DNA of 36,408 nt from Setaria digitata (lineage: Eukaryota; Nematoda; Chromadorea; Rhabditida; Setariidae): assembly GCA_003640385.1 (NCBI GenBank), contig RCAB01000573.1, positions 1 through 36,408 of the forward strand. The letters run 5' to 3'. Under the pieces are notes generated by a model. That model did no database searches and had not been told where the DNA came from. It saw only the letters and a program-made list of their open reading frames with translations. Positions 12,592-23,874 of the stretch are shown piece by piece (position 1 is the first letter of the stretch; each line of letters begins with the position of its first letter). The position numbers were made by a program, and so were the translations under genes.

Positions 12592-15500
12592 TCATTTTGT
12601 GCATTTCTTGGTTGCAGTAATTGTTTTCGGTGTGCTTAAACGTCTGAAGAATGCTTCTCTTTCCTCCTCAGTTCGTCGACGACGGTTTGACAGCACATCA
12701 GTTCCACCAGCTTTTGAACGGCTTGTATGAGAAACCTTTACGGCATGAGTTGATGGTGTGGATGCCTTCTGGAAAATATAAACAATTCAGGGGAAATGAG
12801 ATGCAACGTAATACATTATATTAAGAGTGATTTTAGTAAATATCAAAGTTTAAAATCTATAAATCAGAAAAAGTAACATCGCAAGAGTGATGCATGAAAT
12901 TACTTTCAAAGGATAACCCTAAACTTAACGGCCAAGTTCAAGTCCTTGAATACTCTCACATTCATTATACACTGCTTTAAGCATAAGCAATTAAATACGA
13001 AGAATGAAGAAATTTCAAAAAACCACGGAAGATCAAATCTCGATTTCTTCAGATATTAAACGATTATCAGTGACTTGGAACTTATTGAAAAGCTGATTAG
13101 GCTCTTTTCAGTTTTTGCTACTAGGATGATGGTACCCTTTACACATGAAGTTTTTTTCTTTTTTTCCAAATTCTTTTTTTTTCGAACTTTAATTATAGCT
13201 TAATAGGGCATTAAGAGCATCTATCGACTCAAAGATAAACCGTTGCTTTTGCTGCAACACGATTCCGTAAGCAAGGCGCAAACTCTGAAACAGGCTCTGG
13301 TTTCTTCGCAATAACCGTCCAAACTTCTCCCTCTGCAATTGATTCATTTAGTAATTCCATTTGACTCAAAGTAAGGAAACACATAAGTGTGTGTACAACA
13401 AATTTACAGTGAAGAAAAACTTACAAAGTTTAATGGAAAAAAAAAAAAAAAAAAAAAAACTCACCATTCTCCTTCCCCGTTATTCTAGTTACATCTCGGT
13501 CCAGTGAATCACCACCTTTTGCACGCCGTGTCAGTGATTGTCGGAAACGACTCTCGCTTTCTATCGGGGGAAGACCATCCGTCCCCTTCACTCCTCCTAA
13601 AAAGGCTAAAAAATATTTAACTCCTCTAACCTAATTTATAGGTTGAGCTTGCCTAAATACATGACAATGTTACAGCATACTACAAATGCTTAATGCCTTC
13701 ACCATGTTACCCATCTTTAATTATAGTGTATTTCTGACACCACAAAAGTTTCTTTTTTGACCTACCGAAACGAAGAAAAAATAACCCTTAGTATTCCGGA
13801 TACGAATGGGTCCATGAGTTATACGAGTACGTGGACGTGATACACGACCATTTTCATCATCCTGAAGATAAAGATAAATCAGTGCACAAGAATACTGACG
13901 ACCATAAGTCAATTAAAATAAGTTTGGAGAATGATATTTTTTAACAGGATATTATAAATATGTTTATGTTATATATCTCAGAACTTTGTATCAAAGGTGA
14001 CAGAGTCATCATCCAGTCAGGCAGAGTGATTCGGTCTCAGATACATGGCAAGGCTCAAAAAACACAAACTTCATATTTTTACTTTTATCCTAAGTTCATT
14101 TTTTGTCTTTAAACAAAACTCACAAAGAAACCACAGGTAATGAACTCACCTATTTTATTTCTAAAGGTCTTTCAAGTATTTCAGTCATTCCAAAAAGCCA
14201 CCTTTTATGTTACTCTTCCTTCCTCTTCCATTGGAAATTACATCCAAACAAACTTTTATACAACATAAGCAATGATATCAAATTTTTACGAAAAAAAATT
14301 TTTTTTTATTATCGATCATAGACCTAATCAAGCTTTTTGTTGGACTGTTAATCTTTCTTATTTACCATTCCCCATTTCCTATGCTTATGCCATCTTTTTC
14401 AAAAAATCTTTGCAGCTTTACTTAAAACATTCTACTTGATCCTCTCCACTATATAAGAAATCAATACGACTTTTCCACCACTTCAATATCGGATCCGAAA
14501 TAGTAGCTTCACTACTGATAAGATTTTCTAGCTATATAATAATCTGCCCCTCTCAGTAAATCCCTTTTCTACTTCCCACTGCATTCGTTGAAAGATCACC
14601 ATACTTTTATGTAAGCTACTTATTATGGAAAACTCTAAAGCTAACACCTCGAATAGATACTATTAAAACAATGACTGGGATAAACCAGGTTAGTAAACAA
14701 TATGCTGGACAAACAGTAGCACTGCTAACTTTACAGCTGGATGCTGATGCAGAACTCTTCATAACAGCATTTCTTGCAACATTTGGATCAAAGAGCGGCG
14801 GCCGAGAGTGCACTGATTTCACAGATGTGGAACGTTTTGGTGTACTCATAGTCGACTTTGAACTGATTTTGTTCGACTCCACCACTTGGTTGCTAAATTA
14901 AATAAACATTGAATAATGAATAATGAGCAAGTGTACTTTCTCTCTAATTAGTTAAACTTATTTAGGTATAACATAAAACTCATTATCCATTTAAGAAGTC
15001 ACATTGCATTTTTAGTAAGACTTCTCTTGATGAAATCAACAGAACAATACCTTGTAAAGCGCTCATTACTTCACCACGAGTAAATGAAACTTGTAATCAT
15101 CTGATTCAATTCGTTATCTTCAAGAGAAATCCTACTGGCTGAAAGTGAAACGATGACCTCATCAGTTGGTTCGTCTCGTTCAATCAGCTACTGTTTACTA
15201 ATTCTGATAAAACGTCCAATTAGGATATCCTGTCTTCCCAAGGCTCTTTATCAGTAACAAAGTTAGGTATATCACTCATCTAGTAAAACCGAACAGGCAC
15301 CACTAAACTAAAACAAAGTCATAATCTTCAATATTAATAACAAGAGCCAGACCTTTGCTTCATTTTAGCTCGAGCTCTAGTTTCAGGTCCCATATATGGA
15401 AATTTCCTTGTTGCTCCTACATTAGAAACCACATTCCCTGAATTTGAATCGGTTCTGATACATGCAGTCCCATTTTGACTCTGGATTGCCATTATCCCAT

Positions 15501-17328
15501 TTGTCTTAGCTACACTTTTAGCTTTCACTGCATTTCCGCTTGCAACAGCATCCGTGCTAGCGGAGCGAATACAATAAGGATTGAGTAACCGAATTCGTGT
15601 ACCCGTTTCCATTACTTTCCTTCCGAGCGAACCATTTGTACGCATGAGACTCACTAATGGTCTTTGAACCCGAGGTTCAGCACTTGCAGCTCGAACCTTC
15701 ACCGCCGGTTGACACGTCGTTGACCGTATCCATCGCTTTACTTCAGCAGGTTGCACGCGTCCTAGCTCTCTGTCTAGTGATCGTTGACGCGCCTGTGTTG
15801 GATCTGATGGTCGAGAAACATTGCAACGTAACGTTTTCGTTGGCGGATTCGAACTATTCGAAAGTACTTTCAAAGAACGATTTCTTATTTCTTTGTCTAC
15901 GGAGCCATTTGAGCGTAAAATCCCATCATGACTCAATTCTACAGTACATGTTGATATCTGCACTGCATTTTCTGCAAATTTTAAAATAATCAACAAAACC
16001 ATTCATTTTTTTTTTCCATCCAATGTCCATGCATTTGCATAAATCATATTTAATCGCAAAAACCATAAAAAGACGGAAAGCTTCTCAAAGACATGATACA
16101 GACAATTATTCGTAAGCATTATGCACGTATGCTATTTGCAGTGATTAAGAAAAAAATCAACGCACCTCCTCGTAAAACTGTATTGGATCGACGACTAGAC
16201 AAACGTGTACGCGATGGTGGGCGAAACATTGCTAGACGATTTAATTCAAATGGAACATTCTCTAAAAATAAATTCTCTATTTCAATTATAACATGCTCGC
16301 TAATGTTATGAAATAAACAAATAGGCTTTAACAACACTTAATTTTCAAAAATTTTAAGAGAAAAGGAACTTTCATTTTTGAAGTTCAATATTTCCCTGTC
16401 TAAACTTTAAAAACTGATGATAAATTTTATCCATAAATGACACTACCTTGCAAATTTTCGGCTGATTGATCAGTAGTATTTGTTGCTGTACCTGTATGAG
16501 TGACTTTAATAGGGGCTGCAGATATTCGTTCAAACTGCTGTTCAACATTTGATGGTACACGTTTATGCTTATCATGTAGTGGCATACAATGGCTTATATC
16601 GCTCTTCGCAACTGTATCTGTTTGTAAATGCAATAAATCCTGAAAGAAAAAGACGGCGAAATGAAATAAACAGTCGGAAAACAAATCTACAATCATCTCC
16701 TTCCCTCGATAATATGATGAATTTGCATGAATTTTCACCTAATCATCTTATCATCATAATTTTCCTAATAAAGAAATTTGATGCAAACCTATCAGATCCT
16801 CTTTTTCATCCAGTCATATCTTCAACTGTATGAGAAAAAACTATGGCAAATTGCACGGGGACGTAACACGTTTTAGCCAAACGTATCTATTTCATATGCA
16901 GTAATCTTTCAATAAAAAATTGACCGGCAAACGAATGGAATCAGGTTTTAAACAACATGCAGACAATCATCCTCTGCATATTATTCGAACAGTTTCCCCG
17001 TAATCATATCTAACAGAATCCGAAGATTCTGAACTTCTGATAAAATGTTAACCAAATAACTAATGAGCTAACCAATTTTCATTCATAACTCTTGTTACGT
17101 GAATAAATATAACAATTAAATAGCATGAAATGAAATTTCCACGTTCAAATTAAAATTTCGAAGAATTTTCTGAAACTAAACTTAATTTAAAAAAAGAAAA
17201 TAAGGGAAACACACAAAGAATCGGTCACCCAGTGTGCTCTCATCATCACCGTTACCACTGTCGGCTTGTCCACCAAATACAGAATGACGAGGTACAGTCG
17301 CGACATTAAAACTATCATCATCACACAT
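12592..17328 (-). CDS. Basic, Ser/Thr/Arg-rich protein of unknown family with KEN motif, 9 exons, about 553 aa
   Basis: Exons: 17328-17215, 16639-16447, 16261-16166, 15971-15353, 14892-14730, 13861-13786, 13596-13465, 13332-13241, 12768-12592 (1662 nt). All junctions are GT-AG with matching phase. The N-terminal ~100 residues are acidic to neutral (FGGQADSGNGDDESTLGDR). The rest is strongly basic, probably disordered, and dotted with S/T-P sites (STPKRSTS, ASTPST). Features are a KEN tripeptide in ITGKENEGEVW, RxxL motifs (for example RQRSLDREL), and a compact C-terminal segment, TEEEREAFFRRLSTPKT. No catalytic domain, membrane segment or zinc motif is visible. The make-up suggests a cell-cycle or microtubule-associated scaffold, but that is inference. 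The start is taken at 17328, 6 nt after TTTTCAG; an in-frame ATG at 17419-17421 would add 31 residues. Exon 5 could end 12 nt later at another phase-0 donor. Confidence 0.85.
13437..13459. repeat. 23-bp homopolymer A/T tract
   Basis: A run of 23 A on the plus strand, which is T on the coding strand. It begins 5 nt after the donor of the intron following exon 7 of the minus-strand gene (GTGAG then T23). It is prone to sequencing error and slippage. Confidence 0.95.
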
Positions 17329-17334
17329 TGCTAA

Positions 17335-17343
17335 CTGAAAAGA
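17335..17343 (-). promoter_or_regulatory. 3' splice site 6 bp upstream of the minus-strand ATG at 17328 (likely trans-splice acceptor)
   Basis: The minus strand reads CTTTTCAG, then TTAGCA and the ATG. This decides the start at 17328 over the in-frame ATG at 17421. Confidence 0.5.
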
Positions 17344-18277
17344 TCGATAATGTAAATTTGGAATTGAACTCCTACTAGAAATCTGAACAAGAAAAGAACT
17401 CCTAGAAAAACAAAAGGTCATTAACGAAGTATTTGAATTTAGCTTTTCGCGGTGGTTTTCAATTTCAGCGTTATTTTGCAGCTCTATTGATTTGTTGGGA
17501 AGGATTTTTCAAATTTTGGACTATTTCTTTCTTCCTTTTTTCCTTTTTCTTCTCATTCTGTTCGCTTTTGAAATGTTTAAGTTTCATTATTATTCAGCTA
17601 TCTAGAATGAGTGAGAAAGAAAGTTTAGCTTCAATTCAATTGCAATTTTGATAATTTTGTTTCTGATTTGTGAATGTTTATGAATTTTTGGGATGTTAAT
17701 AATATAAAGGGAGAATGGGATAGAAAATTTTTTAAATAAGTATAAGAAAATAACTTTTTTTTTCCAAACAGAATATCCTTTCTTCTGATAAATGACAAAA
17801 TAGAGCAGGGTACAGTGAGGATTTAATATTTCCGAAAACCGAGAACTGGAAATATTTGCCGAATCAATATTTCACAATTTCAGAAATCGATTTTATAGTT
17901 CAAAATAGCATAAATTTACAGCATAAGAGTAATAGTTTTTATTAAGTTTTCCGAAACTTGCTTTATTTAAATCTAATGCTAATTCATCGAAGAATTTGCT
18001 AATTTGAATATTCACTAACACTCCCCTATCTAAATTAATTCATTGATAACTTGACAAAACAGTACAATTCTGCAATGATTCACCTAAATCTATCCTAACT
18101 GTTTGTTTTATTTGAGTCTAGGTGTAATTAGTTAAGGAATTCACAAGTTTGAATTATTATCGCTTATTATATGTAGCGGATATTTCGAAGCACTGTTTCT
18201 ATCACTCAACTTCATGAAAAAAGTTTGAAAATTAAAAGATAGAACATGAAACAATAAAATAACGGCCGCTCTTGTAA

Positions 18278-18348
18278 TTGACAATGACAAAAAATAACGA
18301 GAATGTAATGATGTTTTTGGTGGGAACAGTTCCTTCTCGTTACTTTTT
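18278..18348. repeat. Inverted-arm repeat, copy 1 (71 bp)
   Basis: About 90% identical to 18597-18666. The unit starts TTGACAATGACAAAAAATAA and ends TTCTCGTTACTTTT. Arms TAACGAGAA and TTCTCGTTA are perfect inverted complements about 37 bp apart, so the strand can form a stem-loop. Confidence 0.85.
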
Positions 18349-18596
18349 CACTTCCTATCGTCGATTTACAGAAGATCACGATCATAGATGTTTCCGGATT
18401 AGAGAGTCGAAATGGAACCGGCAAAGAATGAATGATGCGGAAAGATTTTTTCCTTCCTTTTTCTCCTACGTTGCAAAATCAAATTGTTGAAGTAGCAAAA
18501 AGAGCGGTAAATAGTCTGATGAAAATTACGAATTATTCTTCATTTCTAATTTACTTATTACATATTACTTTTTTAGATTGTTTTATTTTCTTTTCC

Positions 18597-18666
18597 TTGA
18601 CAATAACAAAAAATAACGAGAATGTTATGATATTTTGATGGGAACAGTTCCTTCTCGTTACTTTTA
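18597..18666. repeat. Inverted-arm repeat, copy 2 (70 bp)
   Basis: Direct-orientation second copy, 319 bp from copy 1, with a few substitutions and one deleted base. The arms TAACGAGAA / TTCTCGTTA are unchanged, although the loop has diverged. Confidence 0.85.
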
Positions 18667-18679
18667 TTTTCTTTTCCTC

Positions 18680-19115
18680 CCTTTGTGATAACTTATGGAA
18701 CTTTCTTATCACTGGACGATGAACTTCGAACAACTTGTTTAGAACTGGTCAGTTAATGATATCTTATCACCTTCTTTTATCAATTTACTACAATAATAAC
18801 AATGATGTGTATTTAATAAAGCATAATTAGGTCTCCTATCAATAACTTGTTATCTTATGCTGACCTGGTAATAAATGATTAAACATTCTCATCATTGAAT
18901 GATAAACTTTAATATCACTCAATTTTATGAATGTCTTCAATTAAATGATTTGCTATATCTTATCACTTATTAACAGTATGTCTCTCATAACCTATGTAGT
19001 ATTTCATGTAAATAATCACCTGCTAATATTTTTTACCGAATAACTCATCACTTGCTTGCTAACATTTCTGATAACTTATCTTATGCTGCTTCAAAATTTA
19101 AGATAAAAGATTTGC
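18680..19115. repeat. Cluster of GATAA/TTATC motifs in a degenerate repetitive tract
   Basis: About ten GATAA or TTATC pentamers occur in roughly 430 bp, several inside longer recurrent strings such as CTTATCAC and ATAACTTATC. It may be a decayed tandem repeat or a set of GATA-factor sites. The AT-rich background raises chance occurrence. Confidence 0.45.
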
Positions 19116-20133
19116 AAACTTACTGCTTTCAAGTCTAATTAATTTTTGCTTTTTGAATTTAAAATTCCCTCATTTCCTGGATTTTCATCAAATCGTCGGG
19201 TTTGCCAAATACTTTCCAAACTTTTTGTAAATTGTCCTTATTCTTCCGGTAGACTGTAGTTGAATTTTTAATTTTCGAAACCTCGTCCAATAATTTATAG
19301 TTTGAAAAATTTTACCTGAAAATTAAATTTTTATAAAATATTAAGTGAAAATTGTTGTGTGGGAAAATGGATAACTAATATTTGATTTTTCCACTAATGC
19401 AAATCCATTCTTTTCTGTTCACTATTTAAAAATATTTGAGGAAAATGAATAGACCATGAACATTAGCTTGGAAATTAAGAATTAAGGTCTTAGTGGCTTG
19501 ATAATATATTATTTACCAATTAATATCTATTTAATAAATAATTATAATCATGCTTTTGAATTCTTTTAACGGTAAAGAAACTTCTGCTGAACAGATAAAT
19601 CTATTATTGTTGGAGATTTATATTATCGGAAAATCAGTAAAAATGTAGCTCTATTTTTACGTTTTAATTATTGCAGTCTTAATCATTTTAATAATAAGTT
19701 GCATATTAGTTATATATTTGTTTTCTTCAATTAACGTTGTCTTAAATTTTTATTTAGCATTATCCGCTAAAATTTTTACATTTACTTGATAATAATGTGA
19801 ATTTTGTATGCTTAGTTTGGTCGCACTGTTTGAATTTTGAAATTATCGCATACTATGGGTCGTATAGTCATAATTCACTTTTCATAATCTCGTAAATGTC
19901 AATCTTCTCCCCTCGTGCTTTTCTAATTCCATTAGTTTAAATTATCTCTTCCATATTTTACTCCATTATCATGATGTTAATATTTCCATCTTTCCCTTCC
20001 ACCTAGTGTTCTGGCTTCCTTTCCAAATTTCTTATTTATTTGTTTTTTTTTTTTTCAACTGTCTGTAAATTATTTGTATCATTTTCATACTGCTAGTTAT
20101 TTTTCGGATCAAATGAACTGAAATATGACATGC

Positions 20134-20143
20134 CAAATTTCAG
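20134..20143 (+). promoter_or_regulatory. 3' splice site 5 bp upstream of the ATG at 20149 (likely trans-splice acceptor)
   Basis: CAAATTTCAG then ACAAA and the ATG. The site lies inside the longer frame that begins at 20125, so an SL-spliced mRNA would start translation at 20149. Confidence 0.6.
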
Positions 20144-20148
20144 ACAAA

Positions 20149-23100
20149 ATGTTTAAAAGCATATCGACAGGTGATCTCGAAGAAGGCGAAATATGTGATG
20201 ATGAAGAAACTGATATTATTCATTTAAATAGTCCCAAGTATTCAAGCATATCCGCCAATGAATGGGCAAATTCAATAGCAAATTATTCTCAACTTTCAAA
20301 TCACACCACTAGCAGCGAATCATTGCATTCAGCTGATAATATGCAAATTTCTTCACACTCAGCGCCCTACGTCAAGCAAAATGACGATGTTCAGCAAGCA
20401 AAGAAGGGTAACGAAGAAAATTTCTTCCATGATGAAACAAAACGAAGACAATCGAAGGGATTTTATGACAGCGAAATGAGTGAGAAAAATGACGAGGAAT
20501 ATATACTGGAGTACAAAATAATGGATGAAGTAAATGAATCGGATAATGAAATGGAAATTTCGACTTTTCAAGGTATGTATGATAGGGCTTTTCAAAATTT
20601 TCAGTAATATTTTGAAAGATTATGAGATTTGAATTTTGAGGGTCTGATATTTAAAATTTTTAAAAATTTAAAGTTTATTTTAAACATAATTCCGAGTAGA
20701 AGTAATTTATGTTTAAGTGTTAGGCGTTTTGTATTCATTAAACATCTGCCATATAAATACGATTTAAGTGGAAAATTTAAACAGCTTATTAAAAGTTTAT
20801 AGTCATTATGAGTTTGCTTCTTTCTCCTCGTCAAGACTGTTTCCTCCAATTTTAACATTAATTATCTGTGCTCAAAAGGCACAGCTTCGCTGAATATTTT
20901 AATCCTTCTGATTTGCTTACTTGATTATCTAAATTCATAGGTAATTGAATATGTATAAAATGAAATAAAATATCCTACTTTTTGAACCATCATTTCACTT
21001 CTTCAAAGTGTTATATCACCTTTTTTGTACAGAAAATTTATGAATTTTAGATGAAGCAAAGTATCAATTCGGTTTAGTGGCACAGTCAGATGGCAATAAT
21101 GATAATGATAATGATGATGATGATGATGATGAATTTTCCGACGAAATTATCTGCAATGAAGGGATTGTTGCAACAGATGATTTTCACAGCAGAGAGAGGA
21201 ATGCAGCGGGAAATCAGAACGGAACGAAAATAAATTTAGTGGAAGAGGTACTGGTGGACGATAGTTGGATTTTTCAATCATTAGGTTTGTTTGGACATTC
21301 AGTAAGAAAATGATCTCGAAAAGTTTTCCATACTTCAGTTTCCTTTTCATCAGCTAGGTCTACTTGTCGGTATTCATTTGAAATAATAAGCTGAAACTTA
21401 ATTAATTCTCTCACATTGGTTTAAAAAATATCTCTGAAATTGAAAGTGTCAATAAAGTGTGCAACTCTAGCACGCAAGAATTTTAAAAAAGTACAGTGAG
21501 TGATAAATGACATGATTTAGGTGAACCATCAAGGATAGTTGTGAAAGGTAATGAAACAACAGAATCATGTGTGTTACAAGAATCAGAAGGACACGTGGAA
21601 CAGCTAGCAGAAATGGATCTTTCCAAACTCGAAGTTATTATTGATGTAACAGTTGCTGGAGGTATATTATTAGGTTTTATCGAAAATGTTGTCATGGCCT
21701 ATCATTCGGTTCATCCATTTGCCATTTATTTGCTATTTCATTTATTGTTGCGTTTTTTTGACTTTCACTCTTCCTTCATCTCCCATCTTCCGTCTTTATT
21801 CAAAAATTTTTGTCACTATTTCCTAGAATATTTCATTTTGTGCAAATATATTTTTAGGTGATGATGATAAAAACGAAGCAACAGCTGTTGTTACGGATAA
21901 AAAGCACATAGCGTGTAAGGAATCAAGCGAGATAAAACGGATCATAGAACTAGAACAGAAACTTGTCGAAGAAAAAGAAAATTATGTACGAAATATGTAT
22001 TCACTGTTGGTAACAGCTCGCGGTCAAATTGCAAACCTCAAAAAGGAAAATAAGAGACTTGAAACAAAGTAATAATTTTTTTCTTATAGATGGAAAGTAA
22101 CTGATATTGTGGAATTTTCCACTTTTGAAAGTAAAATGAAAGTTAGAAGATAGATATTGCCTTTCGTTTTGATTTTTCTATGGTCTAATACTCTTGTTGG
22201 TGGAAGCTTTTGCATGATAGCGTAATTTTTTTTTGTTTTTTGATTTCAAATAATCTCAGTTTTACTGATTCGAGTGATGTCGACATCGGTGCGCTTAATA
22301 CTTAAGAATTTTCCTGTTTTCACTAGCCTTAAATTCGTCATATTGTATTTTTGGAAGGCATAGTAAAAATACAATGTTCAACTTTAAGCTATTAAAAATG
22401 ATAAGATCACTAAGTATGTTTTGTTACCAGACGTATGAAGTTATTACACTTAAGAAGGATAAAATATCTTATATTTTGCATGGAACAAAAAAAAAAGCTA
22501 ACTGAAATGATTTGCAGATTAGGAGGAAATTGTACGATGAAATGTCCTAACTGCAAGCATCAGATTTGTTCAATGAATAATTTAATAAAGCCAAAATATA
22601 TTAAAGTATTAAAAGGACGTTGCGCAATCGAAATGTCGTTCAATAATTTATCAGTAATGGAAGAATGGCTCGCAGCGAATCATCTGGATCTTAATCCAGA
22701 TGGACTACCAGTAGTACTAGAGATACCGCAGAAGCCAACACTTATTTCTACAAATAGTCTTCTTGCTCCTAAAAGAGTATGTTGCATTTTGTTATACAGT
22801 TATTAAAAATCAAGGATAAAATATGCTGTTATATTTTGTACGGCAAGGAGAAAAAATCTATCCATTGGGTGATTCGCAAAATGTTGCACATTTTAAGTCT
22901 TTGAATTTGTGAATATCGTAAGCAGAGTTTTGTCCATCGAAATGTTGGACAGTACCAGGATCAGTAATGAAAAAAAAAAGCCATTCGGATAAAAGGAAAT
23001 GCATATATGATTATGGGTACGACAAATTAAAAAAAGTGGGAGGCGAAACAAAAATTTATAAATTTTTTGAAATTTTAAAATGATTTTATCAGTTTTTCAA

Positions 23101-23874
23101 CTTTGCTTCATCATAGAACCTAGTTCCTGGTGTGCAACAAAATAAGAGTAAAATGACAAGTGAAGATAGCAGTCCAATTTCGTCGAGTCATTTCCGAAGT
23201 CCACGAAACATATTCCCAGTAACAAATACGCAAAATATGCAGTCAACTGGAGCTGGCAGGAATTTCGATAGTGGGTTACCATTTTAAAATAATTCCCCTT
23301 TAAAATCTATTTAATGTGTTGTTTTTCAGATTGGACTTTCATGAGCTCAGAGATTTTTCAACGAACAAATTATTCTAATTCATTTTTAGAACGTTCTGGA
23401 AGGCAGTATGAGAGTTCAGATAGCATAAAGCAAGATCAGATGAAGCAAGAAGAGTTCAGTTCGAACATTGCTTATAATTTTCATGCTGAACAACAAAGAC
23501 GACCACATGCGAAGAAACGATTGGAAAGGAACAACTGCGAAGAACAACAGTCTAAATCTGTGCACCAGACATCACCGTCATTAGATACATTATGTGACGA
23601 GGATCAGCAGCGGCATCGGACTTCCTCTAGGTCACGTTACTCCTATATATCACGTCGACATACTATGTCACACGCAGCAAGGCGTTCAACATCGGCGTCA
23701 AATCACAATATAGCAGGATATGAACATCCACCTCTATCCGATTACCGAAGTTCTTATGCAGAACATCATAGGCGATCACCACTGCATCATCGGCCAGCTG
23801 AAAGAAGTTCTGATCGAAATTGTCATAACCGTTCAAAATCAATTCGAATGAGAAACGTAGAACAAACACTGTAA
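20149..23874 (+). CDS. Acidic coiled-coil protein with Cys cluster and RS/His-rich tail, 7 exons, about 684 aa
   Basis: Exons: 20149-20572, 21051-21284, 21521-21661, 21858-22068, 22431-22776, 23117-23270, 23330-23874 (2055 nt, all GT-AG, phases agree). The N-terminus carries GDLEEGEICDDEE, a motif style common in nuclear RNA-processing proteins. An Asp run follows in exon 2 (21098-21130). Exon 4 encodes a charged coiled coil, residues ~290-337 (IIELEQKLVEEKENY, LLVTARGQIANLKKEN). Exon 5 has C-x3-C-x2-C-x4-C in CTMKCPNCKHQIC, a possible small zinc-binding site. The last exon is rich in Arg, Ser and His (SRSRYSYISRRH), resembling a low-complexity nuclear tail. A nuclear RNA-related role is inferred. 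The coiled coil loosely recalls the N-terminus of FLASH/CASP8AP2, but this is too weak to name. An in-frame ATG at 20125 precedes the splice site. Exon 5 may contain a further intron. Confidence 0.83.

Larger units (their letters stand above)
17422..20132. other. Gene-free region between divergent genes
   Basis: About 2.7 kb between the 5' ends of a minus-strand and a plus-strand gene, so it should hold both promoters. No supported coding frame is present. It contains the two copies of an inverted-arm repeat (18278, 18597), a dense run of GATAA/TTATC pentamers (18680-19115), and otherwise very AT-rich sequence. Confidence 0.6.

Noticed and set aside
14671..14901. Plus-strand frame opposite exon 5 of the 553-aa gene
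   Set aside because: The minus strand gives a phase-consistent exon with splice sites here. The plus frame is its antisense shadow.
15657..15989. 110-codon plus-strand frame opposite the largest minus-strand exon
   Set aside because: Antisense shadow of the 619-nt exon 15971-15353, which is fixed by phase on both sides.
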